Notes under the pieces: model-generated | What the model saw: only the letters and a program-made list of their open reading frames with translations | Databases searched by the model: none | Told to the model about the DNA's origin: nothing | Origin: Streptomyces longisporoflavus | GTDB lineage: Bacteria; Actinomycetota; Actinomycetes; Streptomycetales; Streptomycetaceae | Direction of reading: 5' to 3' | Length of the DNA stretch: 64,000 nt | Assembly: GCF_014649775.1 (NCBI RefSeq) | Contig: NZ_BMTR01000015.1 | Location: forward strand, 62,001-126,000 | Program-made: the position numbers and the translations under genes | Shown: in pieces, positions 49,648-58,685 of the stretch | Layout of the letters: each line of letters opens with the position of its first letter | Numbering within the stretch: the stretch's first letter is position 1

Positions 49648-50070
49648 ATGACCGAGCCCCAGTGCGGCGAGGACCCCGAGCCCTGCGAACCCGGCCCGGC
49701 CGGACCGCTCTTCGTCCCCGTCCGGCCGGGACCCGCGGGCTGCGTCGCCCGCCTGTTCCGTACGCCCGTCGGCGGCCGTACCGCCGTCGCCTTCACCAGC
49801 CCGCAGCGGCTGAGCGCCGCCCTCGGCGACCGCCAGGCCTGGATCAGGCTCTCGGAGCCCGCGCTGCGGGCGCTCACCGAGCCGCTCGGCGTCCGCGAGG
49901 TGACCGTCGACCCGCGGCTCGCGGCCCACCCCGTCGCCGCACCCGGAAGGCGCGTCCCCGTGTGGCGCGAGTGGGACCGCGAGGCGGCCGGCGCGCCGCG
50001 CGTGACCGGGGCCGCCGTCGTGGTCGGCGCCCTGACCGCCTGGACCGCCTGGACCGCCTGGACCGGCTGA
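49648..50070 (+). CDS. SAV_915-like conserved hypothetical protein
   Basis: 140 residues. After a Glu/Pro/Cys-rich start, GPLFVPVRPGPAGCVARLFR, GGRTAVAFTSPQRLSAALGD and LGVREVTVDPRLAAHPVA resemble the SseB-like/SAV_915 group of small actinobacterial proteins of unknown role. AAGGAGG gives a strong start at 49648. The C-terminal TAWTAWTAWTG is encoded by a short tandem repeat, and the stop codon arises at the repeat's junction. It lies 76 bases upstream of a lysA-type gene on the same strand. Confidence 0.75.
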   Translation: MTEPQCGEDPEPCEPGPAGPLFVPVRPGPAGCVARLFRTPVGGRTAVAFTSPQRLSAALGDRQAWIRLSEPALRALTEPLGVREVTVDPRLAAHPVAAPGRRVPVWREWDREAAGAPRVTGAAVVVGALTAWTAWTAWTG

Positions 50071-50087
50071 CCGGCTGACCGGCTGAC
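50034..50087 (+). repeat. 9-bp then 8-bp tandem repeats at a gene end
   Basis: GACCGCCTG occurs three times (50034-50060) and then GACCGGCT three times (50061-50084). The switch from a 9-base to an 8-base unit changes frame and creates the TGA stop at 50068-50070 of the SAV_915-like gene. Confidence 0.85.
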
Positions 50088-50146
50088 GGCACGGACGCGA
50101 AGCAGCAGCGGAAGAGCACGAGGACGAGGCGAAGAGAGAACCTGCC

Positions 50147-51487
50147 ATGACCACCCTGCACGAACCCCTGGCGCCGGGCGCCACCGCCGACGACGACCTG
50201 TCCGTCTGGCCCGCGACCACCGCGCGGCTCGCCCACGGCGACCTCGCCGTCGGCGGCGTACCGCTCACCGAGATCGCCGGACGCTTCGGTACCCCGGCCT
50301 ACCTCATCGACGAGGACGACGTACGCACACGCTGCCGCACCTACCTGCACGCCTTCCCCGGCGCCGAGGTGCACTACGCCGCCAAGGCCTTCCTGTGCCG
50401 GGCGATGGCCCACTGGGTCGCCGAGGAAGGGCTCGGGCTCGACGTCTGCTCGGCGGGAGAGCTGGAACTCGCGGTGACCACGGGCTTCCCCGCCGAGCGC
50501 GTCATCCTGCACGGCAACGCCAAGAGCCCGCAGGACCTGAATGCCGCGCTGCGGCTCGGTGTCGGGCGCATCGTCATCGACAGCGCGTCGGAGATCGCGC
50601 GGCTCGCGGCGGCCGTGCCGCCGGGCAGCCGACAGAAGGTGCTGGTCCGGGTGGTGCCGGGCATCGCGGCGGGCGGCCACGCCAAGATCCGCACCGGGAC
50701 CGACGACCAGAAGTTCGGTCTGTCGATCGCCGACGGCTCCGCGCAGCACGCCATCGCCCGTGTCCTCGGCCAGCCAGGCCTCGAACTGACCGGCCTGCAC
50801 TGCCACTTGGGCTCGCAGATCACCACCGAGAAGCCGTTCCTGGCCGCCGTACGCCGGTTGGTCGGCCTGATGGCCCGCGTCAAGGAGCAGCACGGCGTCA
50901 TCCTCCCCGAACTGGACCTCGGCGGCGGCCACGGCATCGCCTACCGCCCCGGCGAACCGGCCCTCGACATCACCGCGCTCGCCCGCAAGGTGCGCGCCGC
51001 GCTGACGGAGAGCTGCGCGGCGGCCGGACTCGCCGTGCCCAAGCTGCTCGTCGAACCGGGCCGCGCCATCGCGGGCCCCGCCGGGGTCGCCCTCTACCGC
51101 GTGCTCGCCGTCAAACGCACCGGCGGACGCACCTTCGTCGCCGTGGACGGCGGGATGAGCGACAACCCGCGGCCCGCGCTGTACGGCGTGCGGTACGCGC
51201 CGCGCCTGATCGGCCGCCGCTCCACGACGCCGCCCGCGCCGGTGACGGTCGTCGGGCGGCACTGCGAGGCGGGCGACGTGCTCGCCTCCGACGTCGAACT
51301 GCCGGGCGACGTACGGCCGGGAGACATCCTGGGCGTGCCGGTGGCCGGTGCCTACCACCTCTCGATGGCGTCCGGCTACAACCTCGTCGGACGCCCGCCC
51401 GTGGTGGCCGTCGCGGACGGGCACGCGCGGCTCCTGGTGCGGCGCGAGTCCCTGGAGGACTTCCGCAGCAGGGACGTCGGCCTGTAA
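50147..51487 (+). CDS. lysA: diaminopimelate decarboxylase-type PLP enzyme
   Basis: 446 residues of the fold-type III decarboxylase family. The PLP lysine is in VHYAAKAFLC. HCHLGSQI, LDLGGGHGIAYRPGEPA, VEPGRAIAGPAG and the catalytic GRHCEAGDVLASD complete the LysA set. It makes lysine from meso-diaminopimelate, or acts on a related D-amino acid. The ~40-residue N-terminal extension is normal in actinobacteria. Whether it is the housekeeping copy or a second paralogue cannot be told from this window. Confidence 0.88.
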   Translation: MTTLHEPLAPGATADDDLSVWPATTARLAHGDLAVGGVPLTEIAGRFGTPAYLIDEDDVRTRCRTYLHAFPGAEVHYAAKAFLCRAMAHWVAEEGLGLDVCSAGELELAVTTGFPAERVILHGNAKSPQDLNAALRLGVGRIVIDSASEIARLAAAVPPGSRQKVLVRVVPGIAAGGHAKIRTGTDDQKFGLSIADGSAQHAIARVLGQPGLELTGLHCHLGSQITTEKPFLAAVRRLVGLMARVKEQHGVILPELDLGGGHGIAYRPGEPALDITALARKVRAALTESCAAAGLAVPKLLVEPGRAIAGPAGVALYRVLAVKRTGGRTFVAVDGGMSDNPRPALYGVRYAPRLIGRRSTTPPAPVTVVGRHCEAGDVLASDVELPGDVRPGDILGVPVAGAYHLSMASGYNLVGRPPVVAVADGHARLLVRRESLEDFRSRDVGL

Positions 51488-51506
51488 CCCCCGGGGCCCG
51501 CGCCCC

Positions 51507-52151
51507 TCAGGAGCCGAGATAGCGCAGGACGGCGAGCACGCGGCGGCTGTAGCCGGTCGTCCCGGCCAGTCCCAGCTTGTCGAAGATCGCGGCGATGTAC
51601 TTCTCGACGGCACTCCGCGAGACGTACAACTGCTCGGCGATCGCCGCGTTGGTGTGCCCCTGCGCCATCTTGCCGAGCACCTCGCGCTCCCGCGGCGTCA
51701 GTCCCTTGAGCGGGTCCGTGTGGCTGCTGAGGGTCAGCAACTGCCGTACGACTTCCGGGTCGAAGGCCGTCTGGCCCGAGGCGACCCGCTCAAGGGCGTC
51801 CAGGAACTCGTCGACCTGGACGACCCGGTCCTTGAGCAGATAGCCGACGCCCTCGGTGGCGGTGGTCAACAGCTCGGTCGCGTAACGGCGTTCGACGTAC
51901 TGCGAAAGGACGAGCACGCTCGTCCGCGGCCACTTCGCCCGGATCTCCAGGGCGGCCCGCAAGCCCTCGTCGGTGTGCGTGGGCGGCATGCGCACGTCGA
52001 TCACGGCGGCGTCCGGCGGATCGTCCGCCACGGCGGCGAGCAGGGCCCGCGCGTCACCGACCGAGGCGGTGACGGTGTGCCCCTCGTCCGCGAGCAGCCG
52101 GGCCAGGCCCTCCCGCAGCAGCGTCGAGTCGTCGGCGAGCATTACGCGCAT
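51507..52151 (-). CDS. LuxR-type response regulator
   Basis: 214 residues. Receiver with ADDS, Asp52 in VIDVRMPP and Lys in YLLKDRV; the helix-turn-helix has LTPREREVLGKMAQGHTNAA and SRSAVEKYIAAIFDKLGL. It overlaps the kinase gene by 10 bases, so it is co-translated. Targets are unknown; DedA is the divergent neighbour of the pair. Confidence 0.93.
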   Translation of the reverse strand: MRVMLADDSTLLREGLARLLADEGHTVTASVGDARALLAAVADDPPDAAVIDVRMPPTHTDEGLRAALEIRAKWPRTSVLVLSQYVERRYATELLTTATEGVGYLLKDRVVQVDEFLDALERVASGQTAFDPEVVRQLLTLSSHTDPLKGLTPREREVLGKMAQGHTNAAIAEQLYVSRSAVEKYIAAIFDKLGLAGTTGYSRRVLAVLRYLGS

Positions 52152-53278
52152 GGCAGCTCCGCGGATATGAGAGTGGGCCCTCCGGCGGGGCTGGCCACGG
52201 TGAGGGTGCCGTCCAGGGCGGCCACGCGCCGGGCGAGCCCGAGCAGACCGCCGCCGGACGGATCGGCGCCGCCCTGCCCGTCGTCCTCGACGCGCAGGTG
52301 CAGCACGGCGCCGCGCCGCTCGGCGCGGACGGTGACGAGGGTGGCGCCGGAGTGCTTGACGGCGTTGGTGACGGCCTCGGCGGCGACGAAGTACGCCACG
52401 GCCTGCGCGGTCGGGGGCGGGGTTTCCCGCAGGTCGCAGTCGAGCCGTACGGGGATCGAGGCGCGCTCGGCGACCGTCTCCAGGGCGGCCGCGAGCCCGC
52501 CTTCGTCGAGCGCGGCGGGGTAGACGCGCCAGGCGACGTCGCGCAGCTCGACGAGGGCCTGCTGCGTCTCCTCGTGGGCCTGCGCGAGGAGCCGGGCCGA
52601 CTTCTGCGGATCGGCGGCGCGACGGGCCCGGCCGAGGAGCATGCCGAGGGCGACGATGCGCTGCTGGACGCCGTCGTGCAGATCGCGTTCGACGCGGCGC
52701 CGCTCGTCGTGCACGGCCTCCACGACCCCGGCGCGGCTGGCGACGAGTTCACCGATCCTGCGCTCCATGAGCTGCCCGTCGTTCGGGCCGAGGAAGCGGC
52801 GTGCGTGCCGTTCGTCGGCGAGCGCGACGCCGTACGTTCCCTGAACGCACAGGTAGAGCAGGAAGAGGCCGGCGATCGAGGAGAGGATCAGGGTGCCGGG
52901 GGCGCGGATGTCGGCGACGAACCAGCCCCAGACCGCGAGCGAGGCGTAACCCGCCCCGAGCAGCGCGCAGGCGAGCACCACCCCGCCGAGCAGGCCGAAG
53001 GACCAGCGCGACGCGATGTAGTTCACGGCGGGGCGACCGGTGGGTGCCGCCGCGAGCTCCGTGCCGAAGAAGGCGGCCATACGGCGCCGCTCCAGTTCGG
53101 CGAGCCGGCGGGCACCGGCCTCGATGCGGGCCTCGGCGCCGCGCCCGGTGCGCCGCCCGAGCGTGGCGAGCAGCCACACCCCGGCCACCAGGGCGAAGGC
53201 CAGCTCGATGACCGCGGTGACGGCGCCGGCGAGTACGCCGGCCGTCACCCGGAGCCAGCGCTGTAGATGCGTACGCAT
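52142..53278 (-). CDS. sensor histidine kinase (HisKA_3 type)
   Basis: 378 residues. Two hydrophobic segments near the start (about 10-40), two more at 95-145 with an ADIRAPGTL loop, then His201 in RRVERDLHDGVQQR and a HATPase domain (FVAAEAVTNAVKHSG, DDGQGGADPSGGGLLGLARR). The sensing domain is small and membrane-embedded. TAGCGT lies eight bases before the ATG. Coupled with the LuxR regulator. Confidence 0.92.
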   Translation of the reverse strand: MRTHLQRWLRVTAGVLAGAVTAVIELAFALVAGVWLLATLGRRTGRGAEARIEAGARRLAELERRRMAAFFGTELAAAPTGRPAVNYIASRWSFGLLGGVVLACALLGAGYASLAVWGWFVADIRAPGTLILSSIAGLFLLYLCVQGTYGVALADERHARRFLGPNDGQLMERRIGELVASRAGVVEAVHDERRRVERDLHDGVQQRIVALGMLLGRARRAADPQKSARLLAQAHEETQQALVELRDVAWRVYPAALDEGGLAAALETVAERASIPVRLDCDLRETPPPTAQAVAYFVAAEAVTNAVKHSGATLVTVRAERRGAVLHLRVEDDGQGGADPSGGGLLGLARRVAALDGTLTVASPAGGPTLISAELPCA

Positions 53279-53413
53279 GATCGATCACGCTAGCCCGGGG
53301 GCCGGGACGCGGGGACTGCGGAAAACCACAACGCCGCCCTGCGGTCCACCGCACACGACGTCTGTGGCCCCCCTCATACCGCTGCGGCACCGCCGCTTCG
53401 TACCGTCGGGAGC

Positions 53414-54130
53414 ATGATCCTCAACTCGGCGCACGAAGCCACCGCCGCAGGCGAAGAACCCGCCAGCGGTGTCGCGGGCTGGGCCACCGACCTCATGGAC
53501 ACGCTCGGCGCCGTCGGCGCCGGAGCGGCCATCGCCCTGGAGAACCTCTTCCCGCCGCTGCCCAGCGAGGTGATCCTGCCGCTCGCCGGGTTCGCCGCGA
53601 GCCAGGGCAAGTTCAGCCTCCTCGCGGCGCTGTTCTGGACCACGGCGGGCTCCGTGATCGGCGCGCTCGCGCTCTACGCGGTCGGCGCGCTGCTCGGCCG
53701 GGAACGCACCCTCGCCATCGCCGCCCGCCTGCCGCTGGTGAAGGCGTCCGACATCCAGCGCACGGAAGAGTGGTTCGCCCGGCACGGCACCAAGGCGGTC
53801 TTCTTCGGCCGGATGATCCCGGTCTTCCGCAGCATGATCTCGGTCCCGGCGGGCGTCGAGCGGATGCGGCTGCCCGTCTTCCTCGCCCTGACGACCGCGG
53901 GCAGCCTCATCTGGAACGCCGTGTTCATCCTGATCGGCCACGCGCTCGGCGCACGCTGGCACCAGGTCACCGACCTGGTGAGCCTGTATTCCAAGGGCGT
54001 CCTCGCCGCGGTGGCACTGGCGGCGCTGACCTTTGCGGTGTTGCGGGCGAGCGCCCCGAAGGGGCGCGGGGAACCGCGCGACAAGCCACGACGCGCCCGC
54101 AGAAAGGGAAGCCCCCGCCGAGAGTCCTAA
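53414..54130 (+). CDS. DedA-family membrane protein
   Basis: 238 residues. ENLFPPLPSEVILPLAGFAA, the YAVGALLGRERTL segment and the FFGRMIPVFRSMISVPAGVE motif define the DedA/SNARE-associated family, now known to include lipid scramblases/flippases. Five to six hydrophobic segments are visible. The C-terminal basic tail from residue ~213 (APKGRGEPRDKPRRARRK) is encoded by a copy of the dispersed GC hairpin element, so it is probably a recent addition. TACCGT lies seven bases before the ATG. Confidence 0.92.
   Translation: MILNSAHEATAAGEEPASGVAGWATDLMDTLGAVGAGAAIALENLFPPLPSEVILPLAGFAASQGKFSLLAALFWTTAGSVIGALALYAVGALLGRERTLAIAARLPLVKASDIQRTEEWFARHGTKAVFFGRMIPVFRSMISVPAGVERMRLPVFLALTTAGSLIWNAVFILIGHALGARWHQVTDLVSLYSKGVLAAVALAALTFAVLRASAPKGRGEPRDKPRRARRKGSPRRES
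54051..54103. repeat. dispersed GC hairpin element inside the dedA coding end
   Basis: GCGCCCCGAAGGGGCGCGGG and the following 33 bases match the elements at 312-500 and 10739-10789 (same orientation as the second). It supplies about 17 codons of the DedA C-terminus. Confidence 0.85.
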
Positions 54131-55569
54131 AGAATCGCCCCCGGCGCGTAGGAAGCGGCCTCGGGGTGCTCCTTGAGCACGGCCTCGATCTGCGCGACGA
54201 CGGCGGAGACCTGGTCGCCCGCCGCGCCCGTGAAGGACAGCTTGTCGGCCATGAGCTCGTCGAGCTCGGCGCGCTCCAGCGGAATCCGGGAGTCGGCGGC
54301 GAGCTTGTCGAGGAGTTCGTTGCGCTCGGCGCCCTGCTCGCGCATGGCGAGGGCGGCGGCGACGGCGTTCTCCTTGATGGCCTCGTGCGCCTCCTCGCGG
54401 CCGACGCCCGCCCGCACCGAGGCCATCAGGACCTTGGTCGTGGCGAGGAAGGGGAGGTAGCGGTCCAGCTCACGAGCGACGACGGCCGGGAAGGCGCCGA
54501 ACTCGTCGAGGACGGTCAGGAACGTCTCCAGGAGCCCGTCGAGCGCGAAGAACGCGTCGGGCAGGGCGACACGGCGCACGACCGAGCAGGAGACGTCGCC
54601 CTCGTTCCACTGGTCGCCCGCGAGCTCGCCGGTCATCGACGCGTAGCCGCGCAGGATGACCGTGAGGCCGTTGACGCGCTCGCAAGAGCGGGTGTTCATC
54701 TTGTGCGGCATCGCGGACGAGCCGACCTGACCCGGCTTGAAGCCCTCGGTGACGAGCTCGTGCCCGGCCATCAGACGGATCGTCTTGGCCAGCGACGAGG
54801 GGCCGGAGGCGAGCTGCACCAGGGCGGTGACGACCTCGTAGTCCAGGGAGCGCGGGTAGACCTGGCCGACCGAGGTGAAGGCGCGGTCGAAGCCGAGGTG
54901 CCCGGCGATGCGCTGCTCGAGATCGGTGAGCTTGTCGGCGTCGCCGCCGAGCAGGTCGAGCATGTCCTGGGCCGTGCCGACGGGGCCCTTGATGCCGCGC
55001 AGGGGGTAGCGGCGCAGCAGGTCGTCGACGCGGCGGTAGGCGACGAGCAGTTCGTCGGCGGTCGTCGCGAAGCGCTTGCCGAGGGTCGTCGCCTGCGCTG
55101 CGACGTTGTGCGAGCGCCCGGCCATGACCAGCTCTGCGTACTCGCCCGACAGCTTCCCGAGGCGCGCGAGGACCGCGACGGTGCGGTCGCGCACCAGCTC
55201 CAGGGAGAGGCGGACCTGCAGCTGCTCCACGTTCTCGGTCAGGTCGCGGGAGGTCATGCCCTTGTGGACCTGCTCGTGCCCGGCGAGCGCGTTGAACTCC
55301 TCGATGCGGGCCTTGACGTCGTGCCGCGTGACCTTCTCGCGCTCGGCGATCGACGCGAGGTCGACGTCGTCGATGACCCGCTCGTAGTCGGCGATGGCGG
55401 CGTCCGGAACCTCGATTCCCAGGTCCTTCTGCGCCCGCAGGACGGCGAGCCAGAGCTGACGCTCCAGCTTGACCTTCTGCTCGGGCGACCAGAGGGTGGC
55501 GAGCTCGACGGAGGCATAACGCCCGGCGAGGACGTTCGGGATACGGGGCTTTGCAGGCGCGGCAGTCAC
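54127..55569 (-). CDS. purB: adenylosuccinate lyase
   Basis: 480 residues of the fumarase/aspartase superfamily. GMTSRDLTENVEQLQ, AGRSHNVAAQATTLGKR and the signature GSSAMPHKMNTRSCE identify PurB, which acts twice in purine synthesis (SAICAR to AICAR; adenylosuccinate to AMP). GTG 55569 gives the usual TAAPAKPRIPNVLAGRYAS start; GTG 55575 is an alternative. The stop overlaps the convergent dedA stop. Confidence 0.96.
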   Translation of the reverse strand: MTAAPAKPRIPNVLAGRYASVELATLWSPEQKVKLERQLWLAVLRAQKDLGIEVPDAAIADYERVIDDVDLASIAEREKVTRHDVKARIEEFNALAGHEQVHKGMTSRDLTENVEQLQVRLSLELVRDRTVAVLARLGKLSGEYAELVMAGRSHNVAAQATTLGKRFATTADELLVAYRRVDDLLRRYPLRGIKGPVGTAQDMLDLLGGDADKLTDLEQRIAGHLGFDRAFTSVGQVYPRSLDYEVVTALVQLASGPSSLAKTIRLMAGHELVTEGFKPGQVGSSAMPHKMNTRSCERVNGLTVILRGYASMTGELAGDQWNEGDVSCSVVRRVALPDAFFALDGLLETFLTVLDEFGAFPAVVARELDRYLPFLATTKVLMASVRAGVGREEAHEAIKENAVAAALAMREQGAERNELLDKLAADSRIPLERAELDELMADKLSFTGAAGDQVSAVVAQIEAVLKEHPEAASYAPGAIL

Positions 55570-55722
55570 GTGCACGGAGTTTACCTGCCGTCCGACCTGG
55601 CCTTTGACCGTCCCTACAGTCCGCGGGGCCCGGGGCATTGGAGCATCGTCCAGGGGACGCCCGGGTGCCCGCCCCCGCTGTGCCGCAACTCCTGGTGATC
55701 CACGTGCGTCTAGGCTTCGAGC

Positions 55723-56073
55723 ATGGAGCAGCGCGAGATCATCCAAAGAGTCGTCGGCATCCTGACCGAAGCGATCGAGATGCGCCGACAGGTGCGGGAG
55801 AACCCGGACGGCGAAGTCGAACCCAGCGGCGCGGTGGGCACGATGCTCGAGGAGATGCTGCCGCGCATCGAGATCCCGGCGGACGCCTCCCCGATCGAGG
55901 TCGCCGAGGTGGTGGGCCGGGAACTGAGTCCCGTCATCGAGCAGATCACCTCGGCCTTCGCCTTTTCCTTCGCCCAGCTCGCCGAGGCCCACGACGAGGG
56001 GCGCACCGACGTGACATCGGCGGACGTACTGCAGTCGATCGCCCTGCACTTCGAGGACGAGGTGGAGGACTGA
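55723..56073 (+). CDS. conserved small helical hypothetical protein
   Basis: 116 residues, very acidic, predicted all alpha-helical (IIQRVVGILTEAIEMRRQVR, IEVAEVVGRELSPVIEQITS, FAFSFAQLAEAHDEG, VTSADVLQSIALHFEDEVED). No family named with confidence. TAGGCT lies six bases before the ATG with no ribosome site, so it looks leaderless. Function unknown. Confidence 0.75.
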   Translation: MEQREIIQRVVGILTEAIEMRRQVRENPDGEVEPSGAVGTMLEEMLPRIEIPADASPIEVAEVVGRELSPVIEQITSAFAFSFAQLAEAHDEGRTDVTSADVLQSIALHFEDEVED

Positions 56074-56186
56074 GGACGAGGGAGGACTGAGGACGAGAGG
56101 AGGACCAGGGACCCCCGCAAGGACCCCGGGGCCCGCGCACGGCCGATCTATGCTGTGACGCCTGATGCGGCGGGGGTGGGCGAGGG

Positions 56187-56693
56187 ATGGATCAGGGACT
56201 GGCGGCCATACTCGGCGCCGCCGTGGGGGCGATCGCCACCGGGGCGGCGGCGCTCGTCACGGCGTCGTCCGCGTCGCGTCTGAACAAGAGCAAGGCGCGG
56301 CAGGAAGCGTGCCTCGCCTATCTCACCCTGCTGGCACAGATCCGTGTGGACCTCGTCGACCTCGGCCGGCGCTCACGGCCGCATCCGGCCGATCCGTACG
56401 AGCCCCTCGATGCCGCGACCGCGCGGGCCCGCGCCGCCGACATCGACGCCCGGTACCGCGAGCTCATCACGAAGCACGCGGTACTGATGCTGGCCGGACC
56501 CCGCCGGGTCTACCGGCAGGCGGTGCGGACCTCGGACCTGGTGGCCGAACCGCTGATGCTCGTCCTGCGGTGGAGCGCGGGCCCCGCCCCGTCCGCGGTC
56601 CCCGCCGAGCACGTGCAGGCGTTCGACCGCGGCATGGAGGCCCTGGCCCGCGGCCTTGCCGAGTTCGCCGACACGGCCAGGGAGAGTACGTAG
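56187..56693 (+). CDS. hypothetical protein with N-terminal membrane segment
   Basis: 168 residues, unrecognised. A hydrophobic helix (about 5-28, LAAILGAAVGAIATGAAALV) is followed by a helical, Arg/Ala-rich cytoplasmic-type domain (RQEACLAYLTLLAQIRVDLV; RARAADIDARYRELITKHAV). Proteins of this shape occur across Streptomyces without assigned function. Confidence 0.7.
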   Translation: MDQGLAAILGAAVGAIATGAAALVTASSASRLNKSKARQEACLAYLTLLAQIRVDLVDLGRRSRPHPADPYEPLDAATARARAADIDARYRELITKHAVLMLAGPRRVYRQAVRTSDLVAEPLMLVLRWSAGPAPSAVPAEHVQAFDRGMEALARGLAEFADTAREST

Positions 56694-56723
56694 GGCGTGC
56701 CCGAGCGCGAGGGGCCCTCGCGC

Positions 56724-57503
56724 TCAGGTGCGCGGGTCCTCGTACGGCAGCAGTTCCGGCCGCTTGGCCGGCAGGCCGTCCCCGGAAGAGCGGCCCGTGA
56801 GGCGGCGGCCTATCCACGGGACCAGGTGCTGCCGGGCGAAGCGGACGTCGGCCACGCGTCGCGCCGCCCAGTTCGGCGGTGCGGTGGCCGGGAGCACGGC
56901 GTTCCAGTCGTCCTCGGGGTCGTAGCCGAGGGACTGCCACACGGCTTCGGCGACCCTGCGGTGGCCCTCGGCCGTCAGGTGCAGCCGGTCCACGTCCCAC
57001 ATGCGCTGATCGCCGAGGACGGCCGACCCGTACAGGTCCACGACCGTGGCTCCGTGGCGCGCCGCCAAGTCGTCGATGTGGACGAAGAGTTCTTCCATGC
57101 GGGGGCGGAAACGCTGGAACACGGGGCCGTTCCGGCCGGGGCTGTGCATCAGGACCAACTGCTTGCAGGCGGGGGCGAGGCGCTCGACCGCCTCCTCCAG
57201 GAGGTCGCGTACGCGGCCCATGTCGCACTTGGGGCGCAGCGTGTCGTTGAGGCCGCCCACCAGGGTGATCACGTCGGGCTGCATGGCGGCCGCGACGTCC
57301 ACCTGCTCGGCGACGATCTGCCCGATGAGTTTCCCGCGCACCGCGAGGTTCGCGTACCGGAAACCGGGGGAGACGGCAGCCATCCGGGCGGCGAGCAGAT
57401 CGGCCCAGCCGCGATAGGTGCCGTCGGGCAGCAGGTCCGACATGCCCTCGGTGAAGGAGTCGCCGACGGCGACGAGACTGGTGTAGTTGGCATTCATCTG
57501 CAT
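56724..57503 (-). CDS. SGNH/GDSL-family hydrolase
   Basis: 259 residues. The GDSL block is VAVGDSFTEGM, followed by NLAVRGKLIG, the GGLND block (LVGGLNDTLRP) and the catalytic pair in DVDRLHLTAEGHRRVA. No signal peptide is seen, so it is probably an intracellular esterase or lipase. The C-terminal basic tail is specific. Its start is ATG 57503 or 57497; it is divergent from a GNAT gene 18 bases away. Confidence 0.9.
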   Translation of the reverse strand: MQMNANYTSLVAVGDSFTEGMSDLLPDGTYRGWADLLAARMAAVSPGFRYANLAVRGKLIGQIVAEQVDVAAAMQPDVITLVGGLNDTLRPKCDMGRVRDLLEEAVERLAPACKQLVLMHSPGRNGPVFQRFRPRMEELFVHIDDLAARHGATVVDLYGSAVLGDQRMWDVDRLHLTAEGHRRVAEAVWQSLGYDPEDDWNAVLPATAPPNWAARRVADVRFARQHLVPWIGRRLTGRSSGDGLPAKRPELLPYEDPRT

Positions 57504-57521
57504 GGCAAGGAGCGATCGTAC

Positions 57522-58001
57522 ATGGAGCTACGACCCTTCGCCGTGGCAGCGGACGCGGCCACCGTGGCGAGCTGGCCGGCCTCCGCCGACGAGGTGGCCC
57601 TGTGGTGCGGCCTGCGGGAATTTCCCGTGCCCGCGCGGGTCGTCGCGGGATGGCAGCTGGGCGAGGACGTGCGGGGCCACGTCCTCGTGCAGGGGGAGCG
57701 GCTTCTCGCGTACGGGGAGGTGTGGTGCGACGAGGAGGAGGACGAGGCGGAACTCGCCCGCATCATCGTGGCGCCCGATGCCCGTGGGCGGGGCGTCGGC
57801 CGGAGCCTGGTGCGCGGCCTTGCCGGTCTCGCCCTGCGGGTCGGCTACACCGAGATCTTCATGCGCGTCCATCCGGGGAACGCCGCCGCCCTGCGCTGCT
57901 ATCGCGGGGCCGGGTTCGTGCCCGTCGATCCCGCTCTGGCCGCGGAGTGGAACGCCCCGCAGCCGGTCAGCTATGTGTGGCTGCGGCATGCGGGGGCGTG
58001 A
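57522..58001 (+). CDS. GNAT-family N-acetyltransferase
   Basis: 159 residues. The acetyl-CoA motif is LARIIVAPDARGRGVGRSLV, then VHPGNAAALRCYRGAGFVPV. The N-terminal part (ATVASWPASADEVALWCGLR) is of the type seen in small actinobacterial GNATs. AAGGAG lies nine bases before the ATG. The substrate is unknown. Its stop is close to the end of the convergent next gene. Confidence 0.87.
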   Translation: MELRPFAVAADAATVASWPASADEVALWCGLREFPVPARVVAGWQLGEDVRGHVLVQGERLLAYGEVWCDEEEDEAELARIIVAPDARGRGVGRSLVRGLAGLALRVGYTEIFMRVHPGNAAALRCYRGAGFVPVDPALAAEWNAPQPVSYVWLRHAGA

Positions 58002-58007
58002 GGCGTC

Positions 58008-58511
58008 CTACTCGGCCGGAGTGCCGGCTTCCGGGTCGGTGGTCGTACGGCCGATCAGCCGTTCGTAGCGCTGCCGGGCCGCCTGCGGAGTGCCGAGGCC
58101 GAGGCCGAAGGCGATCTCCGGCCAGGTCATGCCGCGCCCGCGCGCCATCTTCAGGAGGGCGGCCTCCACGTCGTCCATATCCGCGCGTGCCGTCGGCACG
58201 AGCGTCAGGGCCGCGGTGATGTCCGCCTGGTCCACCTCCGGCTCGTCTTCCGCGCGGTCCGCGATCCCGGTCATCAGGAACGTCACGAGCCGTACCGCCT
58301 CGTGGGGGAGCACCATCGTGGCGTGCACCTGCCTGTGCCGCTGTTCGGGGGTGGCGGCGTGCCGTTCGGCGATGCGGAAGAGGGAGGCGGGGGCACGACC
58401 CGCGCGCACCTGGTCGGGGTGCGTGGGGCTGAAGGGGTCGGTTTCGTCGGGCTGGGGCTGGGGCTGGGGCTGCTGCGGAGTGGCGGGCATGGGAATCAGC
58501 ATCTGCGGCAC
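58008..58511 (-). CDS. small putative DNA-binding protein
   Basis: 167 residues. A Pro/Gln-rich start (PQQPQPQPQPDETDPF) is followed by a helical middle and a C-terminal helix-turn-helix-like segment (GRGMTWPEIAFGLGL, GTPQAARQRYERL). Similar proteins are common and conserved in Streptomyces, but no target is known. Its promoter region has TTGACA (58522-58527 on the minus strand) with a 17-base spacer to GATGCT. Confidence 0.75.
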   Translation of the reverse strand: MPQMLIPMPATPQQPQPQPQPDETDPFSPTHPDQVRAGRAPASLFRIAERHAATPEQRHRQVHATMVLPHEAVRLVTFLMTGIADRAEDEPEVDQADITAALTLVPTARADMDDVEAALLKMARGRGMTWPEIAFGLGLGTPQAARQRYERLIGRTTTDPEAGTPAE

Positions 58512-58685
58512 ACTTCATGTTGTCAATGCTTCGTTGTGAACAGTTTGTTTGCACCGGCCTCGGGTGATCCAGTCGCCGGTCGGGGAGTGGTGTGGAACCG
58601 TAGAAAACGTCACAAATGCCATCTGCGGTCGACTCGCGGTCAACTCGCCGTCATCCCGCGGTCAACCTGGTGAGAGGGGAAGCCC

